From NCBI GenBank assembly GCA_019096155.1, contig JAHCVI010000001.1:14967243-15031242 (forward strand): DNA of 64,000 nt. Reading direction: 5' to 3'. Every line of letters starts with the position of its first letter. Position 1 is the first letter of the stretch. The notes beneath the pieces are model-generated. The model did no database searches, was not told the origin of the DNA, and was given only the letters and a program-made list of their open reading frames with translations. Origin of the DNA: Staphylotrichum longicolle (Eukaryota; Ascomycota; Sordariomycetes; Sordariales; Chaetomiaceae). Below, piece by piece: positions 45,995 through 56,725 of the stretch. The translations under genes were made by a program, and so were the position numbers.

Positions 45995-46339
45995 GGCGAG
46001 TGGTGGGTTTTGATGTCAGTGTTGAGAATGAACTTGAGGGCATGTCAGGGCACCTGAAGAGGGGACAAAAGCCCGGTTCCTAGATGGTCTGCAAATCCCC
46101 GCACCAGACTCCAACTTGCAAGTTTGCAACACTGCCCTGCGCACGGAGGACCAACACTTGGTTTGTTGCGGGATCCACTTTTCCCAGGTCTTCCAGGCAG
46201 CAACACCCACACTTTCTTCCTTTCCATAGACCAGAACACAGAAAAGAACAGACCACCAGACCCAGAATATCACCGGTTTGCCCTTCACTTCCCACATGGT
46301 TTCATTGCTTTACCCAGACGCTCTTAGAATACCCAATCC
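45995..46339. other. intergenic region
   Basis: 345 bp between two minus-strand genes; promoter of the nucleotidyltransferase-like gene. Confidence 0.5.
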
Positions 46340-47496
46340 TCAGAACAGGTACATCCTAGCAACCACGATGCTCACCACTAGCCCTAGACCAAGCAGTATG
46401 AGATTTCCTAACGCCCGCTCAACCCATCGCTTGTTGCACTGTTCCTCGCGCGTCTTCCATCCGCTCTTGGCAGCGTTCGCATGTGGGAACTCGACCTTGG
46501 GCACCGGCTTGTCTAGGAACTTGCACAGCGGCTCCCACCCGTCCTCGATGTACCACTCGAGCAGACGGTCCTTGTGCACGAGGCCGCGGATCATGTTGCA
46601 GTGTTCTGTCTCAGTCAGCATTTTTACACTCTCTCCTTTGACCATCCACAACATCTGATGGAGCCGGGTTGAAGTCAGGGGCCGGAGTCATGGACAAGTG
46701 TACTTGCTTGTCCTCTTTCAAGAGTCAGAAAGCGGAGGAAAAGGAAAGGCTCACCCCTCTGCACCCACCGGGCATTCCCCCGTATCGCCCGCTTCATATC
46801 CCCATCCCCCGCCCGGAACAGCAACGGCCACAGGAACCGCTCGTACACATGCCACGCCCAGAAGCACTCCCTGTCGAGCCAGCTCGCGATCCAGAACCCC
46901 CAGCTCTCGTTGGCGTGCACGAGCGTCTTGTCCAGGCTCGTCTCCCACGCGTCCAGGTCCCGCCGCATGTTGAGCACCACCTTGGCCTCGGGGTACGCGG
47001 CGATCATCTCGGCCGCGAACACGCTCGCCGCCGCGTCCGTCACGGCCACGCTATGGCCCAGCAGCTCGTCAAACTCGGCGGCGGTGATCACTGCGCCCTT
47101 TCGCCTCCCTGCCTGTCCCTCCCCATCTGGGGATTCAGAAGTAGAAGAGGAGTACCACTTCCGCCTCGCCAAACGTACCCAGCCCGGCGAGTGCACCTCG
47201 TCGTCGTACACGATGTCCCACCCGTGGTAGGTGTGGTCGTACCCCAGGTGCAGCAGCGCCTGCTGCAGCGACTCGGTGCCCGTGCGCGGCAGGCCGACGC
47301 AGAGGACTTGCATGGGCTGGGTGCGCTTGCGAGGCGCGGGCGGCGAGGGGAGGGCGTAGAGTCGCTCGACGAGGTGCCAGACGGGGGAGTGCAGGGGGAT
47401 GGAGAAGGCGAGGTAGGGGAGGGGATTAATTTTGAGCAGGGTGGTTAACGGGGTGGGCGAGGCGGATTGGGTGGGGGAGGAGGATTTGCGGGCCAT
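46340..47496 (-). CDS. sulfotransferase-family protein with C-terminal membrane anchor
   Basis: Fungal member of the P-loop sulfotransferase family (Sulfotransfer_4 type). Exon 1 47496-46755, intron 46754-46606 (149 nt, CTGAC branch), exon 2 46605-46340; 335 aa. The 5'-phosphosulfate-binding loop is seen as CVGLPRTGTESLQQALLHLG; the 3'-phosphate region is AYPEAKVVLNMRRDLDAWE; the C-terminal domain has RLLEWYIEDGWEPLCKFLDK, usual for the group. It ends in a hydrophobic segment (ALGNLILLGLGLVVSIVVAR) just before the stop, which looks like a tail anchor. The usual function is transfer of sulfate from PAPS, but many fungal members have unproven substrates. Confidence 0.85.
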
Positions 47497-48137
47497 GGTG
47501 TAAGTGGTCTGGTGGTGTGGGTTGGCGGTGTGGGTGAGTGGTGGTTCCGCGGTGCTGGGCCATGGCATCAGACGCGCTGCAGATGAGGTGATGGGGCTCT
47601 GGGGTTTATATGCACGACGGTCGATCCATCTACAATGTCCAGAGTGGTTACATGTTGACGGGTTGGCCCATCTGCCGGCCGAGATAGCCGTGGGACGCGA
47701 GTGACGGCCCCGGGCGCACATCTGAGCCAACTTTATGGGACCATGGGAATGTTCTGATCGGCATCTGCGTGATTGATCTGGGGTATCTGGGGCAAAACTC
47801 TCCGGTTCCGCGCGTCCGTTCCTACAAACAACATGGTTCGAGGCGTAGGACTGGCCAATATCGAGCTCGGACGTAGAGATATAGCCGCGCGTCCCAATCA
47901 GTCGCAGTCACGCACAGATTGCGCACCAGGGGAATGGGCATTAGCCGGTATACATGTCTATGCTGCCGCCGCGGAGCTCGGTTTCGGCACACTTTCCGAT
48001 GCAAAGACCAATCGAGCTTTGAGATGCCCATGGGGCAATTTATTCGGGACTTGGAGCGGCACTTGCGGCTCAATGTGTCCAACTACATGCTCCGATCCTC
48101 CTCACAAGTTCAACCCCGTTTTGGAACTCGGCCACTA
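47497..48137. other. intergenic region
   Basis: 0.64 kb between two minus-strand genes. No supported gene. Confidence 0.5.
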
Positions 48138-49176
48138 CTACTTCCCCAAGCTCTCAACATACTCCCTCACCAGCTCATCCCCCGACTGATCGACCACCAA
48201 CCCCAGCCGCACCGCCTCGTCAACCTCAAAGTCCTCCGCCCAGCTCCTCAATATCCTCTCCAACCCCTCATCCTCCACCTCCCTGATCAACCCCAGCCTC
48301 TCCTCCCCGCCATACTTCGCCAACGCGTCCCTCAGCTCCTGCACACTGACCGCCACCCCGGGGAACACAATCTGCCTCTTATGCGGCGGCAGCACCCCGC
48401 TGTCCATCCCCAACACCCGCACCAAATTCTCCACCACCGTGCTCGGCGCCGTCAGAAACGCCCTGAACCCCCGATCCCGCAGCGGCACGACACACTCCTT
48501 CCCGGCCATCGGCTCGCGGACGATGCCGCTCAGGAAGCTCGACGCCGCGCCCGTGGGCTTGCCGGGCCGCACCGAGATGGTGGGGAACCGCGCGGTGAAC
48601 ACGTCCAGCGCGCCGCGCCGGTGCAGCTCGTTCAGGTAGGTCTCGGTCATAAGCTTGTGCGCGCCGTAGGTGGACTGCGGCGTGGGCGCCCAGTGCGGCG
48701 GGACCTTGCTGCCCTGCGGCGGCGGTAGGGGGTGGCCGAAGACGGCGAGCGAGCTGGCGTAGATGACGCGCACGGTGCCGGCCGGTGCCGGTGCCGGTGC
48801 CGGGCGGGTGGTGCGTGCGGAGAGCGTCGGTGAGGAGCCGGATCGAGTCCACGTTGACGCGTAGGGAGAGGGCCGGGTCGGCTTCGGAGGCGGCGGACAT
48901 GATGCCGTGGAAGATGAAGACGGCGTGGAGGGGTTGGAGGGCGGGGTGGGTGAGGAGGGTGGTGAGGAAGGCGGGGGAGGTGATGTCGCCCTTGAGAGTG
49001 GTTGCGTGTTGCGGGTAGGTGACGTTGGATGGGATAGAGGGCTCAGCGAGGTCGGTGAGGACGAGGCGGTACTGCGGGGTGTTGAGGAGGCGGGCGGCGA
49101 GGATGGAGCCGACCAGGCCCGCGGCGCCGGTGATGAGGATGTTGAGCGGGGGCTGGTCCTGAGTGGAGGCGGTCAT
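48138..49176 (-). CDS. NAD-dependent epimerase/dehydratase-family protein, frame broken at a hexamer repeat
   Basis: Extended SDR of about 345 aa, intronless, most like the D-erythronate dehydrogenase (DenD) group. Start ATG 49176. The N-terminal frame has NILITGAAGLVGSILAARLL (TGxxGxxG) and AVFIFHGIMSAASEADPALS. The second frame has RVIYASSLAVFGHPLPP, STYGAHKLMTETYL (catalytic Y-x3-K), RFPTISVRPGKPTGAASSF and the C-terminal helix. The frames meet in a GGCACC tandem repeat at 48774-48803; one extra base or two missing bases in the repeat explains the break. Codon bias is strong on both sides, so the break is recent or an error. The substrate is inferred only at family level. Confidence 0.82.
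48774..48803 (-). repeat. GGCACC hexamer microsatellite inside the epimerase gene
   Basis: On the minus strand, four GGCACC units with an imperfect junction (GGCCGG) where two bases seem lost or one gained. It codes for Gly-Thr repeats and coincides with the frame change. Confidence 0.75.
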
Positions 49177-50249
49177 TTTATAAGACGGGACACGGGAGAC
49201 GGCTTATGGTGAAGGGCAGGATGCAAGGAGAGGTCAAGGTTGGGAGGGTCAAGGGGATGAGCCAACCACGCCCTGGCACTCCTACCCCTCAAGCCCCTCT
49301 CTTGTCCCTCGACAACCCCAACCCTAGTGCATTGTGAGTGACGCACATGAGAGACCAATGAGCAGGAGGAGAGCTATAAAGGGTTGCTCTCGATTATGCA
49401 CCCTCTCCATTCATGGGTCTCGTAAAGTCTCAGAGCCCCATCCAATCATGATTCAAGATCTCTCAGGGACTGGAAACCTGGAACAACACCAACGGCTCAG
49501 CACACAAATGCGTGTTTTGTGACAGGGCCAGGAAGTTGTTGGGTCAAGGCCCGCTCCTCTGCAGACAAGCCAAACACAAGGCTGGTATACGATTAAATCG
49601 ACTTGGCGGTGCTCGCATCGAAGAGGGAGACCCGTCGATCACAAGATGCCCAAGCTCCCAAACCACAAACTCTCAGCACGCTTGTCTTCCAAGACGGAAC
49701 AGAGCGTCCGATTCACATTCGGCTTCGCTTGAGTTGCTTCAGCATCTCGCGTAAGCTGAGATATGCAGCACGTGTTCCACTGACAAACACTCCAAAGACT
49801 TCTTCCAGACGCCGGCATGGGGTCCGTTCGTCTCGCTAGAGGACTGAGTAACATGCAATGGTGTTCATTGGCATCTGAAACATTTTGTCGGGCTCGCAGT
49901 TCACTTGGTGTAGGTTGGGACGTGGTTGTCTGTGAGCTGGAAGAGGCGTCGTGGCAAACATTGGACTTCAGAATAGGGAACACGAGGTTTGATAGCTGCC
50001 GTCGGGCGGGTCCGCCGAGCGGGCTCCCCGGTCCTCCTCGTGTCAGCGGAGCTTCACACGCAACGTCAAGATGGGCTGATGCACGGGGATGGATGGAGAT
50101 GGATGGGAATGGTGGGGATAGCAACAGTCGATGTATGTACGGGCGTCCTGGGCGCTCCCCTTAAGGCCGGGCCCGATCATGGCTCTCGGGCGACAAGTGC
50201 CTCTTGTTCGCTTCATCTCTTCCGCGTGCTCCTACTTGGCCTCTCCAAG
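49177..50249. other. divergent intergenic region
   Basis: 1.1 kb between divergent genes. No supported gene or RNA. Confidence 0.5.
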
Positions 50250-51553
50250 ATGTCCATACCTTCATCTACCCATCGGACGCTCAGCGTTTTCTTGGTGTCG
50301 CTGGTCATCCTGCTCCTTCTGCACTGCGCGTTTCACGCCGGGTCCCTTCGAGTGCCCATCCAGAACGTCGGAGATGGCGCAGCCTCCGCTTATCAAGACA
50401 AACGCCCGTCATCACCAGCGCCGTCGCTTGGTAAACTCGTGTCCGAGCTCTACAAGCCCATCAAGCTGCCCACCACAGCCACAAACTACACTGACCCGCA
50501 GGGGGAAACATATGACAATGGTGGCCGGACTCACTGGAAGAAGCCGATGGGGCACGACATCGTCATCGTGGACATTGACACCAGGATTCCCAAAGGGGAG
50601 AATGGCGTGTTCAACCCCGACAAGATGGACTGGACAGCTGTGCAGTCGTGGGGCCCAGGATTACTGTCTGTGGCGCACATGAACCATTTTCTCTACGGTA
50701 AGCTTCCTGTCCCCTACCCAATTCGTGTCTCGTTGTTCGACGGATGGTTGTTCGGTGTTGACACACCCCAAAGCACAGATTCACGGCTATGATTACAAAT
50801 ACTGGCACGCCCAAAAGATGGAGGGCCACGGCGACAGCTGGATCAAACTGCACGTCATCCGGGAGCTGCTCCATAAGCATCGGTTCGTCATCTTCATGGA
50901 CGGCGACGCCCTCATCCAGCACCTCCAGGTGCCGCTGGAGTTCCTCTTCAACCGGTGGAACATTTCGTCCGGCACGTCGATCGCGATGCCCATCGACACT
51001 CAGCAGATCCGGGACGGAGAAGGCAACATCAGCCTCGACAGCAAGGGGGAAGTCGTTCTGAACGCTGGCGTGATTATGGCACAGAATCTGCCGCACACCC
51101 ACGACATGATGCGGGCGTGGATAGAGTGCCCAACCGAACTAAGGTACCCCGGATGCGGACGCTGGAAGGATACCTGGAGCCACGAGCAACGGGTCTTCTC
51201 CGAATACATCCGCTACGACTACAACCCGAATGGAAACAACATCGTCGTAAGTTCCGGCCCTTATCCCATCACTTCTCCCTCTGTGGCCCCCAGCCCATGA
51301 CTAAAACGAGCCGTAGAAAATACCCTGCACCGAGGCCAACGGGTTCCCCGGCATCGTAGGCAGGGAGGGTGTCATCGACGACTGCAAGGGGGAGTTCATC
51401 CGCCACTTCACTCTGGAGAAGTACGTCGCCAAAACGAGCATGAGCGACGGAATCATGCAGACCCTGGCCGAGCTGCTGCAGAAGAACTTTGCGGCAAATC
51501 ACAAACAGATCCTGGTCGAGGAGCCCCCGCGGGCACAGTCGTCCAAGGCATGA
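50250..51553 (+). CDS. type II membrane glycosyltransferase (GMA12/MNN10-like, GT34 type)
   Basis: Golgi-type glycosyltransferase. Three exons, 50250-50697, 50774-51246 and 51317-51553 (introns 76 and 70 nt), in phase, 385 aa. Residues 10-30 are a signal anchor (LSVFLVSLVILLLLHCAFHA) followed by a Ser/Pro stem. The catalytic part has DYKYWHAQKMEGHGDSWIKL, the metal-binding DxD as FVIFMDGDALIQHL, VVLNAGVIMAQN, and WKDTWSHEQRVFSEYIR. The layout fits the galactosyl/mannosyltransferase GMA12/MNN10 family, which adds sugars to N-glycans or cell-wall polymers; donor and acceptor are not known. The ATG at 50250 is chosen because it puts the membrane anchor near the N-terminus. Confidence 0.82.
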
Positions 51554-51973
51554 CGAAGTGTGCTGCAACTCCGTCTTCTAGAGTATGTGGCGGATGTGGG
51601 ACGAATGAATATCTAACATGAGGTTTGGGGCAAGGGGTTACAGGTGTTTACGTACGGCGTTGGATACCATGGTTTGTACATCAGATACCAAGGTACTTTT
51701 AGGCGTCAAAGGGGGCAAGAAGGATATAAATATGACAGATTCTAGGATCTACCTGATGTGCGTCGTGCATCGCGGTCGACATCTTGTCATCTCATTGCCC
51801 TGAAATGCAAACATCTGAAGCAAGCAAATGGAAGCCTGGCAACTTCACCTACTGCGCTAACAACCAGCAATTCTAAGACGCTATCGAATCTGCAGGACGT
51901 TTTATTTGTACAGTGTATGCGATTTGCCCCATTGCGCGATTCCCTTCCCTTTCCGCAGATTTAACAAACATCA
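51554..51973. other. intergenic region between convergent genes
   Basis: 420 bp between the 3' ends of the glycosyltransferase and the minus-strand 151-aa gene. No feature recognised. Confidence 0.45.
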
Positions 51974-52694
51974 TTACGCCCTCACAAGCTGGGCGGTCCG
52001 TAGAGGTCGGGGATGGAGCGGAATCAGATTTAGCTCAGCGCCGGGCACATTGTATGTCAGGGTGTTGGTCGCGTCCAGGCGCGCCGTCATTAGCAACTGC
52101 CGTGATGGCTCTGATGGGCGCGGAGAGCCGCGTCCCATGGGCAGCAGCCCTTGTGCCTGTCTTTGCCCATCCGATAAGCCCGGCTCAAGGACGGGGAATG
52201 GGAATATGAACTCTGTGGTACCGGTTGTTAGCTGATAGAAGGGAGGAAGGGGCGGAAGAAGAAAAGCGGGAAAAGGACTTACGGCGAGACTCGGATACGA
52301 GCCGATCGATGTACTTTGGATCGATGCGTCGAGACAGCTGGTTGATATCGACAATGTATGGAATACCAGCCTGGATGTAATGGGTAAGGGTTAGCAATGG
52401 GGCCTGTTGAAACACACCCTTACCGTAGGAAAAGGAGGAAGAGGAAAAGAAAGAAGGAGAGGAAGCGAAGGAGAGGAAAGGAGAGGGAAGAAGAGAGAAG
52501 AAAGGAAGAAGGAAAGAAAGAAAGAAAGAAAGAAGAAGAAAGTAATTACCTGACCATAGTTATCACCTGGGTCTCTGTAAAACTCCCAGTGAGCCACAGA
52601 AAAGCTGGCTTTTGACCCAGCGGCCCGACTCGCCCGTCCTCATCAGTGATCCGCTACCTTGCGCAGGGCCCTGGTGATAGTTGAGGTAGGACAT
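51974..52694 (-). CDS. small four-exon protein of unknown function
   Basis: Proposed exons 52694-52658, 52608-52550, 52403-52283 and 52212-51974. All four join in phase and make 151 aa: an N-part rich in aromatic residues (MSYLNYHQGPAQ, VAHWEFYRDPGDNYGQ), a middle part (THYIQAGIPYIVDINQLSRR, IDPKYIDRLV) and a C-part (FIFPFPVLEPGLSDGQRQ, LIPLHPRPL). Introns are 49, 146 and 70 nt; the 146-nt intron is a long polypyrimidine tract on the coding strand. The donors GTAGCG, GTAATT and GTAAGT are acceptable. Agreement of phase over three introns and plain protein composition argue for a real gene. No domain recognised. Confidence 0.6.
52425..52545 (-). repeat. polypurine/polypyrimidine low-complexity tract inside an intron
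   Basis: About 120 bp of GA/AAG repeats on the + strand, that is CTT/TTC on the coding strand of the small four-exon gene, lying wholly within its second intron. Simple-sequence expansion; could form triplex DNA. Confidence 0.8.
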
Positions 52695-53018
52695 CCTGGG
52701 AGGCGTTATCATTGGACAAGTCATCCGAGTCTCCACACTCAAGTCTGCGCCGCCTCCCATCATCACCGCGCAGCACCTCAGCTTCCCCCCGTCCCCACAT
52801 ACTTGGCCGAGGCCACCCAAACCAGGAAGCCGAGATCCTCAACGGCCGCAGACACCTGCACGCGCCCATCCCACCCACTCACCGTGACCCCGGGCTCCAG
52901 CCACTGATTGCTGGAATACTGTGCTGCCCTTCGACTCAAACCACATCCTCTTGCTTCGTGACAGACTTGTTGTTTTATCCCCGCTTCTGGCACTTCTGGC
53001 ACTGCAGCAAGGTCCAAC
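52695..53018. other. divergent promoter region
   Basis: 324 bp between two divergent genes of unknown function. No other feature. Confidence 0.45.
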
Positions 53019-54270
53019 ATGGTCGACGACGCCGTGCACGCCCCAGATCCGGATTTTTGTGTCACTCGCTTCACTGCTCGATGGTTTGCACGCCGACACG
53101 TTTAAACAGGCACTGGCTCGCATCCTGTCGACCGACATCGCCGAACTCACCTTCTCTGAAATCTTCGATGGTCTCCCGACTGAGGACTCCTTTCGCGAGT
53201 TCAACGCGCGCATGCCGGGGAACCCCGTCTTTCAGCTCGAGCATACCTCGCTGTGCCCCGGGGTCACCGAGAGGGTACGCGCGTTTAGAGCCGCTTTGGA
53301 TCCGCTCACTTTGACCTTCTCGCCTCCCGCAAGTTGAATTCCTTGATTCATCCTCTGTCTTCCCTCGTGTTTCCCCCTTTTGCTAATGCACGCGCAGCTC
53401 CTCTCGGCCTTTCAACGATCACACCTCGGCACCCGAGAGTTTGAGTTGAGGTTGATCGAGCTACTGGCAGTCGCCTGCCATCAAATCGCTGTGTATTTGT
53501 ACATCCTCGACGAAGGCAACCACAAGCATCGACTGTACGAAGAGTGGCGCGAAACGCCTGATGCTCGCGAGTTCCCGGGCCAATACGTCGTCCCAACACC
53601 ATTTTACCACAGCAGCTACATCTTTGATCAACAATATCCCAATGGCGTGGCCGACATTGTGGGCTACTGGGCCGAGGCCAATATATTTGGAGGCGTTGTG
53701 CTCTTTGACCGCGGAGAGTCCGGAACAGAGGTGAGTTCGATCTCCCGTGTCCCCGGTTCGGAGGGACTCGCCTGGTTTGCTGACGTGGCCATTTCAGTGT
53801 CGAGATCTCTTCCTTCATCCCGCCCGCTTCAAGGGCCCGCGCACCATCTTCCCACTCTTCTAGGCCCACGTCCGGAACCCCATGGCCCCGACTGTGCCAT
53901 CCCTATTCACCCAATCTTGGCGAATCGCTGGCGCTTCGACCCATGGGATTCCATGACCCGCTTCAACATCTTCCGCGACCGTCACGAGCGTGAGGCTACC
54001 AGCGGCCCGAGGCCGCACCGTTGCGTGAAGACGGCGGTCGACTGGCCTGAGCTGAGAGATGAGACCACCGTGCTCATGCTCCAAGATGAAATTTGCCAGG
54101 GCAAGCCCCTGAACCGAACGGCCATGGATGAGGCCTTGGAGGGATTGAAGCAGATTACCCCGTCGTCTCCAATCTGGAAGGATTGGCGTGGTCTGCAGGA
54201 CCCAGAGACATGTGCACTACTGACTGCTGCCATCGCTGGGGAGAGAGAAGTTAGGCCCTTTATGAAGTAG
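53019..54270 (+). CDS. fungal protein of unknown function with two apparent frame breaks
   Basis: Exons 53019-53274, 53398-53730 and 53798-54270, about 353 aa when two one-base errors are allowed. ATG 53019 (MVDDAVHAPDPDF) runs into VSLASLLDGLHADTFKQALA if one T is dropped from the five-T run at 53054-53058. In exon 3 CRDLFLHPARFKGPRTIFP continues as LLGPRPEPHGPDCAIP if one base is added to the CCC at 53851-53853. The introns (123 and 67 nt) have GCTAAT and CTGAC branch sites and keep phase. The middle part (AVACHQIAVYLYILDEGNHK, VADIVGYWAEANIFGGVVLF) is well formed. I do not know the family. It looks like a fungal accessory protein. Confidence 0.6.
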
Positions 54271-54762
54271 AGTGAGCAGAGGGTGGTGGAATTCCGGATA
54301 TATGACCAGGCAGTCAACCACCGGCCCGAGTCTCATTCAAACACCACCCCTCTCTCCGTTCTGGCCATGAAGAAGGGTGACTGAGTGGCTTTGCCAACGC
54401 TTCGGAGAAGACCGACCGGGCACTCGCCATGATCGGTCTCGGAATTCCCGTTCCTAACTCAGTGTCTCCGCGAGCCGCTCTCCAAGATCCGCCCAGACCT
54501 TGGCGCCTGTGCCGTCTCTTCCGAGAACCAGTACCAAGCTTTGCACCACTGATCGACAGCTCACGGTCTCAACGGGTAATCAACAAAGAGCATTGGCGCT
54601 TGTTAAACCCAAACGACAAGGCGGGCTCGGCGGTGGAGCCAGACCAGATGGGCTGGGAGACGCTGGCCGCGTGGAAGCCAGATATACTGTTGGCTGATCC
54701 AGTTCTCGGCGACGGGGGGAACAGAACATCGGAGCCTAGCGACGACCGACAACGAATTGGCA
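54271..54762. other. intergenic region
   Basis: 0.5 kb; promoter side of the SET-domain gene. No supported gene. Confidence 0.45.
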
Positions 54763-56265
54763 ATGGCTCTCTCATTGTGTTTCGTGGCGTTCGCGGCACT
54801 CGGTATCGTCCACTTCTTTGCACTCACCTCGGCCACCGAGATAAGATATGGAGTTGGGGATCTCACGCAACAGCGCTTGCTCAGCAACAACTGCCTCCTT
54901 GGACCTTTGAGACATGACAGCATTCCCGCCTGTGCGACAACCGCCAGCGCCGATGAAGCCGACTCCTGGGCGCCATGGTCCTATAAACCCTACTGTCCCC
55001 AGAATACCAACTACTGCGTCTTCACCAGCGCCGAGTTTCAGGGTCCAGATCGGGGCGTGAGCATCATTGACGTGCAGCCCTCCAAGTCCAACAATGCCAC
55101 CTCTGCAGCCGCCTCCCTGGTCCAATTCTTGTCCTCCGCCCTCGCGCGCGAAGCTGCGCAGAGAATATCCCCGCACTACGAGGTGCGAGACATTCCCGGC
55201 AAGGGCAAAGGTCTCATCGCCACCCGCAAGATCTCGCGCGGGCAGGTGCTCATGATTGACCACGCCGCCGTCGTGGCCGACGAGCGGTTCCCGACCCGCG
55301 TCAGGCGGGAGCATGGCAGACTGCTGCTGCGGGAAGCCATCGAGCGGCTGCCGATGGCCCGGGAGGTGTTGAGCCTGGCGCGGAGCAGCTCGGATCCCGA
55401 CAATGTGCCTGCGGTTGAGGACGTGATGAAGACAAACTCGTTTAGTGTCGAGATTGGCGGGCGGGCGTACATGGCGCTATTCCCGCAAATCGCTGTAGGT
55501 TTGGGGGCCATGAGATGGCGGGATTGTGATTGACTGACTCGGGCTTTGTCACAGAGAATCAACCACGCGTGCAAGCCAAGGTCAGTCTTCTCCTCCCGCC
55601 CGTGGAACGTCAAGAACCGACTGACCATCCCCACAGCGCCCTCACCCATTTCAACGCGACAACCCTCTCAAACACCGTCACCGCCTTCCACGACATCCTC
55701 CCCGGCGACGAAATTACCATTAGCTGTGCGTCCTATACCCCGCCTCTTCCCCTTCATTCCCTTCCCCATCTCTTATCCCCCCAATTCTTTCCATCCTCAC
55801 CGCCCCCGGTTCCACTTTCACCCCCACCCCTTACTCTCCCCAATGCACCCACCCACTCACGCAACAACAACAACAACAACAAGAACAATCACTAACAAGC
55901 ACCACCAAACCACAGACACCGCCTTCGCCCTCCCCTCCCAGCCCCGCCGCACCCACCTCCTCCACAAATGGGGCTTCCCCTGCACCTGCGCCCTCTGCGC
56001 CCTCCCGCCGCGCCTCCTCGCCGAGTCCGACGCCCGCCGGGAGCTGGTCGACCGCCTCGGCAGGGAGGTCGTGGCGCTCGTCGAGAAGGGCGGCGCACAA
56101 GACCTGAAGAAGGCGGTCAGGTTGTACAGAAAGGTGGTGAAGGCCGTGGAGGAGGAAGGTTGGTGCCGCATATGGGGGGCCATTGGGAGGTGTTGGGAGG
56201 TTGTTGGTTGCGAGTGGGAGGTTGAGGGAGGGAGGGGTGGTTGGGAGAGGCGGAGGGGGAGATGA
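54763..56265 (+). CDS. SET-domain protein with N-terminal signal peptide
   Basis: Exons 54763-55494, 55555-55580 (only 26 nt), 55637-55725 and 55916-56265; 398 aa as read. Residues 1 to about 25 (MALSLCFVAFAALGIVHFFA) look like a cleavable signal peptide, unusual for a SET protein. The SET domain starts at HYEVRDIPGKGKGLIATRKI and contains the cofactor/substrate motif RINHACKP (RxNHxCxP form) and DILPGDEITISYT. A post-SET Cys cluster (FPCTCALC) follows, then helices. Function is presumed lysine methylation, target unknown. Near 56159 the frame seems to lose a T: EEEG then continues better as LVPHMGGHWEVLG and would stop at 56225. Intron 3 carries a CAACAA repeat. Confidence 0.75.
55860..55883 (+). 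repeat. AAC trinucleotide repeat in an intron of the SET gene
   Basis: Tandem CAA/AAC units within the 190-nt third intron, just before its CTAAC branch site. Confidence 0.75.
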
Positions 56266-56725
56266 GGGGTGGGGTGGGGAGGGGGGTCGGCGGGGGTGGT
56301 GAGAGGGTGAGATGATGAGAGAGGGTGAGGTTTAAAGGAAGGGTGATAGAGGGTGACCCAGGGGTGAAAACTAAGGTGGGAGAGGGTGAGTGACAAAAGG
56401 GGGTTTGAGAGACAGAAACCATGTCCGAGGCTGGCCAGACCGCCGTAGAAGTGGTGAGCATTGACGTATTGGGGGAGGAGGGAAAGGAAAACGAACAGGA
56501 AAGGAGGAAGAGCGGTGTCGAGAGGCAGGAGGGAGAAAGAGGAGAAGAGGTGGGTAGTTTACGGCTACACGACCTCTCCAAGGCACTCTGCTCTGGGTGT
56601 GGAATAACGGAACAGGAGGAAATCAGATATGTGACGAATGGAACTAAAGTGTATTGAATGGTAATCTGATTATTGTATCTGCCGCTGGTATTTCCACACC
56701 ATTCTTGATAGTTCACGGGCACCCC
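56266..56725. other. intergenic region between convergent genes
   Basis: G-rich repetitive stretch (GAGGGTGA-like, about 56270-56400) and a 78-codon Glu/Arg-rich open frame at 56421-56657 that I do not accept as a gene. Confidence 0.4.

Noticed and set aside
47822..48082. Minus-strand segment with LDWSLHRKVCR, similar to the end of a MYND zinc finger
   Set aside because: Only the last two ligands are suggested; the preceding Cys pairs are missing and the rest has no protein-like context. Probably coincidence.
48774..48803. The epimerase frame change explained by an intron
   Set aside because: No GT-AG pair in the repeat gives an intron of acceptable length and right phase; a slippage or sequence error is simpler.
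56421..56657. 78-codon Glu/Arg-rich + frame after the SET gene
   Set aside because: Composition follows purine-rich DNA; no intron, motif or promoter support.
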